A stretch of DNA of 64,000 bases from Elephas maximus indicus (GCF_024166365.1 NC_064819.1:149196793-149260792), one strand, 5' to 3'; shown: positions 34,533 to 46,103, counted from the stretch's first letter. Made by a program: numbers and translations. Notes: generated from the letters alone by a model not told the origin.

Positions 34533-35149
34533 CACATAGAGGGGCTGGGTAAGATCTATGAAGCAGAGGGGATAAACAGAGCAAAGCAAATGGGCTGAAA
34601 TTTCAACAGTTGAGCACAGGGTCCTAGAGCTCAAGATCTGGTTTGTAAAAGACACATTGGGCCCTCATACTTACTGTAGGTGCCCAAATAGAAAGGGAGT
34701 GTGTTTCTGGGCCTTCCTCAAAAACATAATTCCTGAGAAAGGTAGAGTGTTTATATTCAAGAGCTGAAAAGATCTCTCAGGTTAAGGAAACTCTCCAAAT
34801 CACTTTATCTTGAATAACAAAGCCCTACTTGGGAAGACAAATTAGCGATGCAAGTTTGGGAAGCCTGAAAGAGAGATCCTGAAGGCAATGCTATTTTTAA
34901 AAAGGCAAAAAAATTAGTAATTATTCCTAGGCCAAGACCTCAGAAGATGCAAACACCTCCAGGGTCATGGATCCCTAAGCTTCAGAGATCTGATCAGCCC
35001 CCACCCCATCCTGTGGCTGTGACTTTCAAGCTCCAGTCCCTTATGGAATATGCTAGTGTATAAATGACTAGCTAAATAAATCTGTGGCACTTTCTGACAA
35101 ATGATAATTTGACATTGTTACAAATGATTTCTCTGGATTAAAAAATTCT

Positions 35150-35500
35150 TTTCTTCTGCCATCTTGCATCCTGCACTCCTCTTAAAGCAACTCTCCTTTC
35201 CTTTGTTTTTCTTCAAACATCATGGTTAAGCCTCTCTTGGAACATTTTTGGCTGCCTTGCCCTACTTGTTTTCATTCCCTCATTTGCCATTTGCCCGTAG
35301 GCTTTCCCTGATGGTGAAGCTCCCTCTGAGGCCCTTCAGTGTCTTAATGGGCAGTGTAGCTCCTGTCTTTACCTGGCTGTCTCACTCGGGCTCCTCGCTG
35401 TGGTTCTCACAAGCTACCTTTATGTGTGTACTGATAGTTTATTGGCACTTGTTTGTCAATGGAACAGATATTTTTAAAAAGGTTTTGTTGAACTGTTGTA
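35150..35500 (+). repeat. L2-like fragment
   Basis: CTTCAAACATCATGGTTAAGCC.. CTTGCCCTACTTG.. resembles L2 3' sequence; diverged. Confidence 0.4.
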
Positions 35501-35674
35501 TGTGTGTCTTGTGTGTGTGAGTGAACATTATTGCAAAAATAGAACTTTGTGATAAGTTTCTTTCTGTTGGAAATCTGTTCCAGTGACTAACCATTTATTT
35601 ACTCTACCAAAGGACACCAAGCATATCTGAGTTAGGAAGGGGACATTTCATAACGAATGGATATTTGTATAGAG

Positions 35675-35714
35675 GGATGGATGGATGAATGGATGGACGG
35701 GTGGATGGACAGAC
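35675..35714. repeat. (GGAT)n simple repeat
   Basis: About ten imperfect GGAT/GGAC units. Confidence 0.9.
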
Positions 35715-35854
35715 GTGTGCTTTCATCTTGTCTATCAGCTTCCTGAAAACAAAGACCGTGGTTTGGTTACTTGGCAGTCTGGAACCCTGTAAGGAACTAG
35801 TGAGTTGTGGTTCAATGATATTCGTGTCCTCCATATGGTTATTTTACTGGCAGA

Positions 35855-36060
35855 TTCGTTAAGGGCATGGATGCTAAAGCCTGACTACCTTTGTTCACAT
35901 CCCAGCTCTGTCACTTACTAACTGTGGGAGCTCTGTGCCTCCATTTCCCCATCTATGAAAAAGGGAAATAATGGCACCTGCCACATAGCATGGTAAGGAT
36001 TTGTTAAGTAAATATGTGAACAGTGCCTGGCCATGTAGCATAAAAGTGTTACCTATCCAT
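35855..36060 (+). repeat. MIR (plus)
   Basis: CCAGCTCTGTCACTTACTAACTGTGGGAG.., CCATTTCCCCATCTATGAAAAAGGGAAATAATGGCACC, then ACAGTGCCTGGCCATGTAGCATAAAAG. Confidence 0.85.
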
Positions 36061-36679
36061 ATTTCTTTTTGTCTTTAAAAAACCTTTTCTATGCTGATGT
36101 TCTCTTATGTTAAATTTATTGATATTTTTTCATAGTGCTCTATGAATGAAACAGGCTATGAACGGTCCCCTTTCTAATTCAAATATGCGTGTCCTTTGAT
36201 AGAACATATAGCTGGTCACACAAGAAGATTGCTTTTTTCACAAAGTTATGTTTTCTCACTGATTTCCATTGTGGACTCTCAATAATGCTTATGTACACAC
36301 ACAAGACACACCCTCACAATGGTTCAACAAACCTTTTTAAACATATATCTGTTCCATTCACAAACAAGTGAAAATAAGATATCAGTAAACATATAAAGGT
36401 AACTTGTAAATACAAATACAGACAATGAAAACAAGAGAACCAGGGTGACTGCACTCAGAGGGTCAGACTGTGAATAGCAATGCGGTTGGCTAAACTTTAT
36501 ACCTGCTTCCCAGCGACTTGACTTCTCTCATTACATCTAAGCTATTGCTTAACTACTGTTTACTGTATTTGTCTCATAACTCACCTTCTTCTGAAAAGTT
36601 TTGCACAGCCATATACCAAATCATGCATGAAAATGGAGCCCATTGAAATGGAGCAGACAGAGTGAGTGGTTTTATTTTT

Positions 36680-36945
36680 CATCCGGTGAGCAGCTGCTGG
36701 GCACTGGTGCCAGGTGCTTGGTTGCTGTCGCCAAGGATACAGGGGCTTTCGACCCCACTCCTGACTCTGGGAGAAAGACGTGGGAGCAGACAGTGCAGAG
36801 AGTACAAGTGCTGTTAGTGACAGGTGACAAGGTACAATGGAAACACAAGAGATGTGTATCTACAGTGGGGGTGTCACAGAGGCTTCTCAAGGAAGCGACG
36901 CTTGAGCTGCATCTTAAGCAGCTCATTGCATCTGGGTGATTTAGT
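36680..36945 (-). repeat. L2-type fragment (minus)
   Basis: GGGCACTGGTGCCAGGTGCTTGG.., AGGATACAGGGG.., CACAGAGGCTTCTCAAGGAAGCGACGCTTGAGC follow the reverse L2 word order. Confidence 0.45.
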
Positions 36946-36957
36946 GTTCCGGGCACT

Positions 36958-37275
36958 TGTTGTTAGCCACTGTCATCAAGTCAGCCCCTGACTCATGGCA
37001 CAATGGAACGAAACACTGCCTGGCCCTGTGCCATCCCAGACCATTGTGATCCATAGGGTTTTCATTGGTTGATTTTCTGAAATAGGTCACCAGGCCTTTC
37101 TGGCTAGTCTGTCTTAGTCTGGAAGCTCTACTGGAACCCATTTAGCACTGTAGCAATACAGGAGCCTCCATTGACAGAAAGGTGATAGCTGTGCAGGACG
37201 TGCATTGATCGGGAATCAAACCCAGGTCTCCCACGTGGAAGGCAATCATTCTACCACTGAACCACCACTGCCCCC
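36958..37275 (-). mobile_element. tRNA-Gly-headed SINE with RTE-type tail (minus)
   Basis: On the minus strand the head reads GCAGTGGTGGTTCAGTGGTAG (A box), an anticodon loop CTTCCAC, and GGGTTTGATTCCC (B box), an almost complete tRNA-Gly-like fold. The body ends GGCAGTGTTTCGTTCC.. and a GAGTCAGG..CTGACTTGATGACAG-type tail matching the RTE copy at 5100-5192. It is distinct from AfroSINE, whose tRNA head differs. Confidence 0.75.
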
Positions 37276-37954
37276 TTTCCTGGAGCTTAAGGCACCTGAA
37301 AGGGCATTAGCTGGAAGATGAGGGAAGGCCTCATTTGGTGTTTCTAAGAGTAAGCACTTCCGTTTCAGCAGGAAATGGGAAACCTTTGCGAGACTGAAAG
37401 CAAGGATGAGAAACAGCTAATGTGTGTCCTGGCGACCCGTGGTGGATCAGTTGGAGGTGTTGAGCCAGGTGGCAGGGAGACAGGCTGGGAGACCCTGGAA
37501 ATGGTCCTGGTGAGAGGCAATGAGGCAGAATGGGCAATGGGAGTGGGTGGAAGAGAAGGCCAGTTGAAGGGATGGTTAGGAAGGGAAGCAAGAGGACTGT
37601 GCAGCTGGCTGGGTGTGGAGAGTGGGTGGTGAAAATGATAGTGGCTGCTCAGCTGTTCACTGCTTCTCCAGGTGCTTCCTACTGGATGTGGCTCCAGAAA
37701 CTTAAAACCATGTGCCTCTCATTTGTGTCTTATTCATGGGATGACTGGGAGTAAGTGGTGGTTGACCTTGCAGGGGACTCTGGGGCCGAGGGGATGGAGA
37801 ACAGTGGAATCCATGGGGAGGGGTGGGAGAGAAAGTGCAGTCACCATCAGATCACTCCCAGGCAACTCTGTGTAGTGTCTCCTGAAGCAAGAAAAATTAC
37901 GTTCGGACCTTTGGCCTACCTGCCCCCTCCCAGGCCGGCACATTTTTACACTGC

Positions 37955-38133
37955 CTGTAACCCAAATGATTAATGCACTCAGCTGCTAACCGAAAGACTG
38001 GAGATTTGAGTGCACCCAATGGTGCCTCGGAAGAAAGGCCTGATGGTCTATTTACAAAATATCAGCCATTGAAAACCCTTTGGGGCACAGTTCTGCTCTG
38101 ACACACATGGGTCACCATGAGTTGGAGTTGCAG
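37955..38133 (+). mobile_element. AfroSINE, long subtype (plus), diverged
   Basis: CTCAGCTGCTAACCGAAAGACTGG.., GGAAGAAAGGCCTGATGGTC.., ACACACATGGGTCACCATGAG. Confidence 0.82.
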
Positions 38134-38644
38134 AAAACTAGCCAGAGAGGCTACAGCGGGAGCTCAGCAGAGCTGGACCACCGTGACCTCTTTTTCCACA
38201 GCTTTATTTGGGGGCATACATGTTCCATTTGAGAATGCAGTCTCTGGCCAAGGCGTAGGCCTCACTGGTTCATGGTCCGTAGGCTTTTTCAGCTTTCAGG
38301 GCTTTGTGGTTTGCTTGACTTTTGTGGCTTAGTTTCTTGCTAAAATTACCACTCTGTGGCTGCTCTGTCCATTCATCAGAGGCTTTCATTCATCAGCGGG
38401 CGTTTTTACCAGTTTATTACCTGAGGCCAGAGAGTCAGTGTTTTCAACCTTTATTTCCATTATAGCACAAAAAGAAAGTGATGATATTTGTACAGAATTC
38501 TGGGTGACATGGACGAGGCTACGGGTGGCAACTGACCCAGGGGCTGAGCGATCAATATCTCCACCCTTAGGAATTCATTAATTCTCTTTACGAATTATTT
38601 ATCAATTCATCAGTCATTCATTCAGTAAATATGTATCAAAACAA

Positions 38645-38854
38645 AAATACAAACCCGTTGCCGTCGAGTTGATTCCAATTCATGGTGACCTCATGTGTTA
38701 CAGAGTAGAACTGAGCTCCGTGGGGTTTTCTTGTCTGTAATCTCTACGGAAGCAGATTGCCAGGCCTTTTTCCCATGGCACAAGTGGGAGGGTTCGAATT
38801 GCCAACCTTTAGATTAGCAGTAGATCCCAAACTGCTTGGACCACGCAAGCTCCT
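38645..38854 (-). mobile_element. AfroSINE, long subtype (minus)
   Basis: CCCGTTGCCGTCGAGTTGATTCC.., GTAATCTCTACGGAAGCAG.., GGGTTCGAATTGCC. Flanked by diverged AATATGTATCAA/AATATTTATCAA. Confidence 0.88.
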
Positions 38855-40848
38855 AATATTTATCAAGACACATTTTAAATGGGTTATGAAAATCAATTAA
38901 TACATATTGCTTAGTAACAAGGAAGAGAGACTGCTTCCATCAATCAACTATAACTGGAGAAATCAGAAAGTGGGACATTTCTCTGTGATAAGAAAACATT
39001 CCAGAATAATGGAGGCCTTCATGGAAGGCCATCGGGTTTTCACTGACTCCTGTGCTTCCTCCTGCAGACCGTGAGAAACACCAGGGTCAAGGTTCAGGCC
39101 TGATTCTCCTCTGACCCACTCTCACACCAACTGCTTCCACTTCCCTTACTGTCACCCTGAGAAGTGTTCTAATTATGTCTTTCATTCATCGATTTACTTG
39201 CTACCAATGGAAGCATTTGCTTACGGATGAAAAGAGTAAATGAATAAATAGTAGCTCCTCCTAGGAAGAGCTTTAGGGAATGAAACAACATGAAAGTTGG
39301 TACGTTGCCCCCGAGAACAGTGTGGTCAGGCAATATGTGCCAGTGTAACTGCTAAGTTCGGTTCAGCATTCCATGTATGCTATTTGTGGACCAAAAGTGC
39401 ATTCCTCATGAGACAGAAAAATTAGAAAGGACTCTTTTCCTCTTTATTTGAAAATATTACTTCTTGCATTTTTTACTTGCTAAAGATGCGTTTAAATATA
39501 TCTCAGGATTATATTATTAGTGCAAGGAAGTACCATCTTTAGTTGATTGACAGTAACTACCTGTTAATAAGGATAAGAAGGATTCTGAGGTTCAGTTCAA
39601 ACGCAGTGGGAAAGATTATGATATTGTACATTTGTTGGCATTTCAACTTGAGTAGGTACAGGGTGCCTTCCATTTAATTTGATATTCAAGAAATGATAAT
39701 TGAATTTTTTTTATTTTTTAGCATACAGTTCATTGGAAATAAATAAATAGGGATTTGATCACCCCATAATTACCAGAAAAATTTTCTAAGTAAGGAAATT
39801 GCTGTCCCCAAAGGGAACATGGACTTTGGCCTGTATATAGAATTTGTATGAATTACAAACCAAATTCAGACACCGGCTTCCCCTCACTTCTAACTATGGG
39901 GTGTTTTTAATAATTAAATCAAGAAATTTAGATTCAGAAATCTTTGAATATCTTCATTCTTCCATTGCTGATTCATATGACCTGAAAAACTGTCTGGGCC
40001 TTACCCTTAGTCAACAGAGGGATCTCCAAACCACTGGGCTTTTATAAACTATCCACATTAAGAAACACCTAACAGGAGGTGTGAAAAACAGCTTGAACTA
40101 AGAGTTTATTTCACAGTAATAATAGGGTTTTGAGTCCCAGAAGAATTAAGGAATAAATGGATTTCCTAGTTTTATTTTACCAGATTCTAATTTTCTTTTA
40201 TCCTTTCATTTTCATTTGTTTTAGGCTCTAAAAAGCAGGCAACATTTCAGATGTGTGGATGGTAGAAATTACTGAACTGTACTAGGTAGAGAGTATGGTT
40301 TCATATAAGATCATCAGTTCTTTAAAAAAAAAAAAAAAAGTGTTTTGACCCTTCACCTGCACAAAGAAAGTGGTGGGGCTGAGGAGCAGGAGCTGGGCCA
40401 GATGCTTATATTTCTATGATTCTGGTGTTGGAGCTACTGATGAAGATCATTTTGCTAGAATCAACTCCCTTAAATTGCAGAAAAGTGCATTTGGTGAAAT
40501 GTAGTGTTTATAGTAAAAATTCAAGAAGTTGTCATAGGATTAGGAGTAGTGAATGAATAGGGTTAGCGAATATATAAGCTCAAAATTACAAATGAAAGAG
40601 GGAGAGAGAGTGCCTGCACATACACACATTTAAGGTCAGGGGAATTGCTTGCCTAAGGCAAGGATTAAAACAGTAAGTGATAAGTAGCAGTTTAGCTAAA
40701 ATCAGGATTAATTGTAAAAGTCATGAAGGGAGACAGTGGACAGAGAGACAAAAAATTAACAAGCACACAATGGAAATTGGGTGAGAATTTTCAGAGAGGA
40801 CCATAAAAGGAGGGATAATTCTACAAGGTGATTTTTAAAATCTCCTAT

Positions 40849-41008
40849 GTTTGTGCTGCGTAGAGGTTAAGTGCTATGGCTGCTAACCAATAGGTCGGCA
40901 GTTCGAATCCACCAGCCACTCTTTGGAAACTCGGTGGGGCAGTTCTACTCTGTCCTATAGGGTTGCTATGAGTAGGAATTGACTTGACGGCAATGGGTAT
41001 GTTTATAC
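40849..41008 (+). mobile_element. AfroSINE (plus)
   Basis: GGCTGCTAACCAATAGGTCGG, CAGTTCGAATCCACCAGCC, ending GACTTGACGGCAATGGG. Confidence 0.92.
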
Positions 41009-41429
41009 TACAAAAGCTCTATAAAATGTAAAAGAACATGGAAAGATTGATCTGCTCTGTTATGCCGTTCTGTCTTTTATTACTCCATGTTCTTCCCTTG
41101 GACGGAATTTTTCTGAGGTATTTTCATGTTGTTAATAAAAATAATAGATATGAATAAATAAGATCAATTTATTTAATGCCAGCAGTGTGGTGGCAGCTTG
41201 GTGCCCTAAGATGAATGACATGATCCTTCTTCTAAAGACCCGATAAATAATTAAGCTCTAATTCGTGCAATAAAAGAAAAATGAGTAGGAGAAAGTCAAG
41301 GTGAGGAAATGAAAATAAGAGTTTCTAAAGAAACTTAGTGTTAAGAAATGAATTTTTCTGAGTTAATTTTTGTAGGAAAAGTTAGCTATGTCTTGCAGAA
41401 AGACAGTATATTTGTTAGAGATGCTTCTG

Positions 41430-41560
41430 TTTACTCATTTATTTGCTAACAGTGCACCCTTGCTATACTCCAGGGGCTGCACTGGACATCAGAAGATACT
41501 GAGAGAAAGGCCACGCTCTAAAGGGGCTGACTACTCCATGGGCAGATAAAAGGTCAGCAG
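41430..41560 (-). repeat. L2-type fragment (minus)
   Basis: CTCATTTATTTGCTAACAGTGCAC..CCAGGGGCTGCACTGG..GATACTGAG matches a reversed L2 tail. Confidence 0.5.
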
Positions 41561-41743
41561 GGCTGCACAGAGATGGCCATCAGAGCAGAGGAAGGACGTG
41601 TAACTCAGACAGGAGAGCAATAAAGGGTTCTTGGGCAGTCTGTCCTCTAGAAGGGCCATCAGACTTCAGGAGCTGAAGCCATTAGTTGATAAGGCAGTTT
41701 ACATGCATTACAAAGAGAGGGAATATCCCTTCTATCTATCTAT

Positions 41744-41945
41744 TGGAGTCCCTGGGGGGTGTAAATGGTTAACGTATTCAGCTGCTAATCGAAAGGTTGG
41801 TGATTTGAGTCCACCCACAGGCACCTTGGAAGAAAGGCCTGGTGATATATTCCAAAAACTCAGCTACTGAAAACACAATGGAACACGGTTGTATTCTGAC
41901 ACACATGGGGTCACCATGAGTTGGAATCGACTTGATGGCAACTGA
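41744..41945 (+). mobile_element. AfroSINE, long subtype (plus)
   Basis: GGAGTCCCTGGGGGGTGTAAATGG.., GAAGAAAGGCCTGGTGATAT.., CATGAGTTGGAATCGACTTGATGGCAACTG. Confidence 0.92.
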
Positions 41946-41953
41946 TATGTATC

Positions 41954-42437
41954 TGTCTCAGGCTGAGTTCTCTAGAAAAGCAAAACCAGTAAAGTGTATA
42001 AATATATATAGAAAGAGATTTATATCAAGGAAATGGCTCATGTGGTTGTAGAGGTTAGAAAGTCCCAAGTCTGTGGGTCAGACTGGAGGCTTCTCCTGAC
42101 TCATGTAGCTAGCTGCAGGGGCTGGCGAACCAAGATCGGCAGGCAAGGCGGCAAGTAAGCTGCTAGCTAAAGTTCCAAGAACCAGAAGTCAGACAAACAG
42201 GAGCCAGCTGCAAGATCCAGAGGAAACAAAAGCCCAGGAGCCTTGCCAGAAAGCCCACCTATATTGGATGGACTGATTGGCTACTCACAGCAGATCCCAT
42301 CATGGACATGATTACATTATATCAGATCTCATCATGGAAGTGATTACATCATTATACGACTGCCTGACTACATCGTAACTGCCAGACGACTGAGAATCTC
42401 GGCCCAGCCAAGTAGACACAGAACCTCAACGATTACA
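41954..42437 (-). mobile_element. Probable solo LTR (minus), ERVL/MaLR-like
   Basis: TGTCTCAGGCTGAG.. to ..CGATTACA (TG..CA ends, 484 bp). Its end motif GCCTGAGACA resembles that of the other two LTRs. Flanks GTATC (41949-41953) and TTATC (42438-42442) are a possible decayed 5-bp duplication. Confidence 0.6.
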
Positions 42438-42584
42438 TTATCTATCTACCCACCTCCCTACCTCTCATATACAAATGTATAAAGATAAGTGAGAGCATGG
42501 GAAACTGCAAGTAGTTAGAAATTTTTTTTAAGTGTTCACTATGTTTTAGGCCTTGTGCAAAGCCATTTACATCCAAACATAAAG

Positions 42585-42810
42585 ATTAAAAACTTTGGAA
42601 TCAAACAGAAGTCGTTGTAATACCGGCTCCACCACTTACTACTTGTGTAACCTCGACCAATTCATTTAACTTCTCAGGCCTCACTTTTTCTCATCTGTAA
42701 AATGAGGGTGATAATAGTACCAACCTCACGCTATGAAACCAGATTTTCTATACACAGTCACTTTGCTGGATGCTGGTGTGTGGCAAGGGCTGTGTAAATG
42801 TTGGCTCATT
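42585..42810 (+). repeat. MIR (plus)
   Basis: CACCACTTACTACTTGTGTAACCTCGACC.., CTTTTTCTCATCTGTAAAATGAGGGTGATAATAG. Confidence 0.88.
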
Positions 42811-42934
42811 TCCCTTACAACTTCTGTATTATTCACTGCCCTTTTAGAGGAAACCAGGGTTTAGAAACGTGCCCCAGATCACTGCCCCTACATGGCAGAT
42901 CCTCTCTGTCTCATTGCCTTGCACATGAGGCGTG

Positions 42935-43250
42935 AATGTCAGAGATGAGGCTGGGTGGGGAGGTGGGCAGGGAAGGCAAGGCCAGATCTAAAAGAGCCTT
43001 CATGGCTCCTGCTCAGGATGTTGAATTTTATCATAAGGGCAGTTTATGTAAGACCATGAGGTCGAGAGTGACAAGATCAGGCCTGCATTTTAGAAAGATT
43101 ATTCTGGCAACAATATGAAGAGCGCTTTAGAGAAGGGGATGATGAAGCTGAAAGCCCAGTTAGGAAGCTGTTGCAGTGGCCCAGGAGAGAATGGTGAAGA
43201 CAGCACTAAGGCAGTAACAATGGGCTGGAAGGAAAATGGGACATGTAGGT
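42935..43250 (-). repeat. Old L2-related repeat
   Basis: GAAAGATTATTCTGGC.., AAGCCCAGTTAGGAAGCTGTTGCAGTGGCCCAGGAGAG. The same wording recurs near 61340-61410. Confidence 0.45.
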
Positions 43251-43259
43251 AAAGAGAGG

Positions 43260-43464
43260 AGTCCCTGGGAGCGCACATGGTTAAGCACTTGACTACTAAC
43301 CAAAAGGTTGGTGGTTCAGACCCACCCAGAGACATCTTGAAAGACATGCCTGGCAATCTACTTCTGAAAGATCACAGCCTTGAAAAGTCTATGGAACAGT
43401 TCTACTGTGCACACACTGGGTCACTATGAGTCAGAATCGACTCCACCGCAACTAACAACAACGA
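43260..43464 (+). mobile_element. AfroSINE, long subtype (plus)
   Basis: Perfect 11-bp duplication GTAAAGAGAGG at 43249-43259 and 43465-43475. It has the ACTTGACTACTAACCAAAAGG head and GACTCCACCGCAACTAACAAC tail. Confidence 0.93.
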
Positions 43465-43612
43465 GTAAAGAGAGGGGTGCTGGAGGGAAAGGGAGGGAGA
43501 GCGTTCAAGCTGCTCCAGGGTATTAGCTTTATTGACTAGGTAGATGGTGGCACCATGAACCAAGATGGGGAATCTCAGAGGAGGGGACTTTGAGCATGGT
43601 AATCTTGGGGTG

Positions 43613-44110
43613 TGTCTCAGTCATCTAGTGCTGCTATAACAGAAATACCACAAGTGGATGGCTTTAACAAAGAGAAATTTGTCCTCTCACAGTCAGGTAG
43701 GCTACATGTTCAAATTCAGGGCATCATCTCCAGGGGAAGGCTTTCTCTCTCTGTCCGCTCTGGAGGAAGGTCCTTGTCGTCAACCTCTTGGTCTGGGAGC
43801 ATCCCAGCGCAGGAACCTCAGGTCCAAAGGATGCGTTCTGCTCCCGGCACTGCTTTCTTGGTGGTATGAGGTTCCCAACTCTCTGCTCACTTCCCTTTCC
43901 TTTTATCTCTCGGGAGATAGAAGGTGATGCAGGCTACACCACAGGGAAACTCCCTTTATATTGCATCAGAGATATGACCTGGTAAGGGTATTATAATCCC
44001 ACCCTAATCCTTTTTAACATAAATTACAATCACAAAAAGGACAACCATGGAATACTGGGAATCATGGTTAATACACACATTTTGGGGGAGACATAATTCA
44101 ATCCATGACA
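43613..44110 (-). mobile_element. Solo LTR, ERVL-MaLR-like (minus), mate of 8143-8645
   Basis: 498 bp, TGTCTCAGTCATCTAGTGC.. to ..CAATCCATGACA, the reverse of the LTR at 8143. Perfect 5-bp duplication GGGTG (43608-43612 and 44111-44115). Confidence 0.82.
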
Positions 44111-44234
44111 GGGTGCCTGTGAGACATCTGGGGGAAATCTCTCCGTGGCATTTGGACATACAGATCTAAAGGTCAAGAGAAAAGTCTTAGCTGGAGCTTT
44201 CAATTTGGAATTGAAGATGTGGGTGTGAACAAGA

Positions 44235-44460
44235 TCATTGGGTTGGTCCATCCACAAGTGTTTATTGAACACCATGAATCAGGGGCTCTTCTCCTCACAG
44301 AGACAAAGAGGCGAAAAAGCCATACTTTCAGGGGAGTTGCACTTGGTGGGGAGGGGCATTAACAAGGAACAAATAAATGGAGAATATAATTTCAGTTATT
44401 GTCAAATGCTAGAAAGATAATGTTGCTGGTAAGTTACAAAGTGGATGGCAAGTGAAATAA
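44235..44460 (-). repeat. L2-type fragment (minus)
   Basis: CAAGTGTTTATTGAACACCATGAATCAGGGGCTC.. AACAAGGAACAAATAAATGGAGAATATAAT. Confidence 0.5.
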
Positions 44461-44804
44461 CCTTTCTATAGAAACATTCTTTTAAAATAAACTTTACAGT
44501 TAAGCAAGCTAGTTATGGTAATAAGATAAAGAGGATTTATTTCACCATAGGAGGAAGCCATGACATTCTAACAATAGAAGAGAAAAAGACAGTTTCCAAA
44601 GACTGGGAAAAGCTTTAAAAACAGATAAGCATTTAAAAGGGAAGTTAATTCAGTAAGAGGAAGAAGTAAAAATGGGTAGATAGTTAGAGTTGGGGGAACA
44701 GGCAAATTCAGAAATCCTAAAGTTAATAAAGGAGACAAATATATGGAAATTTAAAGATATTTTGTCACTTTCTCCATAGAAACCTATTACACACAATTAT
44801 TTGT

Positions 44805-44960
44805 GCTACAGATACTCAGTGAGTGCCTGTGTGCCAGGTGAGGGGGATACGGCACTGCGCAGCACAGAGGTGGGGGGACATGGTGGCACAGGGAGCACTC
44901 GACCCATGCAGAAAAAAAAAAAAAATGAAGACAGGCATAAATGAATGACCCCACCAATAT
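44805..44960 (-). repeat. L2-type fragment (minus)
   Basis: ACTCAGTGAGTGCCTGTGTGCCAGGTGAGGGGGATACGGC plus CACAGGGAGC: reversed L2 3' wording. Confidence 0.5.
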
Positions 44961-45025
44961 GGAAGGAAGAAAGTGGGAGGTGTAGGCTAAAAGAGAATAC
45001 ACAAAGGCCCTAATTTAGTTTGAGG

Positions 45026-45120
45026 GGTCACCACCTAGCACATCCAGGCCTGTTCCTAAATGACCTACGAAGTTAAGCAACATCAGGTATGGTGTTTAGA
45101 AAGTGAGATTTCGCTGTTAT
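45026..45120 (+). pseudogene. Degenerate 5S rRNA pseudogene
   Basis: GGTCACCACCTAGCAC.. then GACCTACGAAGTTAAGCAACATCAGG and GTGAGATTTCGCTG line up in order with 5S rRNA (..CCACCCTGAAC.., TCTCGGAAGCTAAGCAGGGTC.., GGGAGACCGCCTG). It is diverged throughout and not functional. It could be the head of a 5S-derived ancient SINE, but no such body is evident. Confidence 0.5.
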
Positions 45121-45918
45121 AAGTTAGCAAAACAGTCTTAGCAGCCAGAAAAAGGGGGTAGGTGCCTAGAGGAGATGGGCTTATTCCTGGTAGACAATGA
45201 AGAAAGGGGTGGAAGAGTCACATGTTCATCTCACCGTGGAGTTCTTGGATGTGTAATTGCTGGAGATGAAGCAAAAGGTAGCCCTGATCTTACTGAGGGC
45301 GAAGCCAGTACCACACAGCAAATACGGAGAATGCTATTTCCTCCTTGGCTTTTGGGATCTTTATTTTCCCAGTAGAATGAGAGGACCACTGGAGTCCTTG
45401 GGAAGAAACGGTTGTGGGAATATAGCGGAATCATGACTGAGGAGATACAACGAGGAAGAGAGACCTCTTGCTTGTGTTGGCGATACATTTCATGTTGCCT
45501 CCTGCTAAAATCCTATTTTTTTTTTTTTTTTAATCCTATTGGTTTTAATAACACTCCCTGGCAGATGGCAGTTTACATGATGTGTGTTTATGAGAGAAAA
45601 CAGGGCATGATAAGGCTGAACAGAGCCTGGTCAGCCCAGACCCTTGAACCTGCCCCAGACTGACGAAATGAGATGGGGATGGCTGGACAGTGGATGTCTA
45701 ACCAGCTCACCAGGGGATATTCCAGCAGGTTGAGTCCACTTCCTGTGGTGTGTGGCCTGAGGTAGAATTCTCAGACCAGCCTGATGATCTGAACGTTCCT
45801 GGGCCCTGCCCCAGGCCCACTGAATAAAATCTCTGGGAATGAAGGTGAGGTGGACACAAGGCCGTGGAATCTCTGCACCATGGAGCCTCGCCAGGTTTGG
45901 GAGCCACTGAGCTAATGT

Positions 45919-46024
45919 TGAAGCTCTGGTGACAGTGGTTAAGAGCTCAGCTGCTAACCAAAAGGTCAGCAGTTTGAATCCACCAGCCACTTCTTGGAAA
46001 CCCTATGGGGCAGTTCTACTTTGG
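45919..46024 (+). mobile_element. AfroSINE lacking its 3' tail, just before exon 2
   Basis: The head and body (CTGGTGACAGTGGTTAAGAGC.. to GGGGCAGTTCTACT) are present, but the RTE-like tail is absent. GCTAATGT repeats at 45911-45918 and 46025-46032. The element ends about 72 bp before the exon 2 acceptor. Confidence 0.85.
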
Positions 46025-46103
46025 GCTAATGTAATATTGTTTAAATGCTCTTATTGGACATTCCAGAGTACCTAATTCTTTTTCTCTCTTTCCTTTCTAC
46101 TAG

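Larger units (their letters stand above)
29348..46103 (+). other. NT5E: NT5E intron 1 (16.8 kb)
   Basis: Bounded by donor gtaaga and acceptor ctactag. The length is close to that of human NT5E intron 1. Identified repeats are listed separately. Longer stretches where I recognise nothing firm: 30941-31400, 31773-32640, 34545-35150, 36061-36680, 37276-37950, 38134-38640, 38855-40848, 41009-41430, 42811-42934, 44461-44800 and 45125-45918. No open reading frame there looks like a gene. Confidence 0.9.

Noticed and set aside
36958-37275. Functional tRNA-Gly gene
   Set aside because: The tRNA-like part is fused to a SINE body with RTE tail and has several changes from tRNA-Gly.
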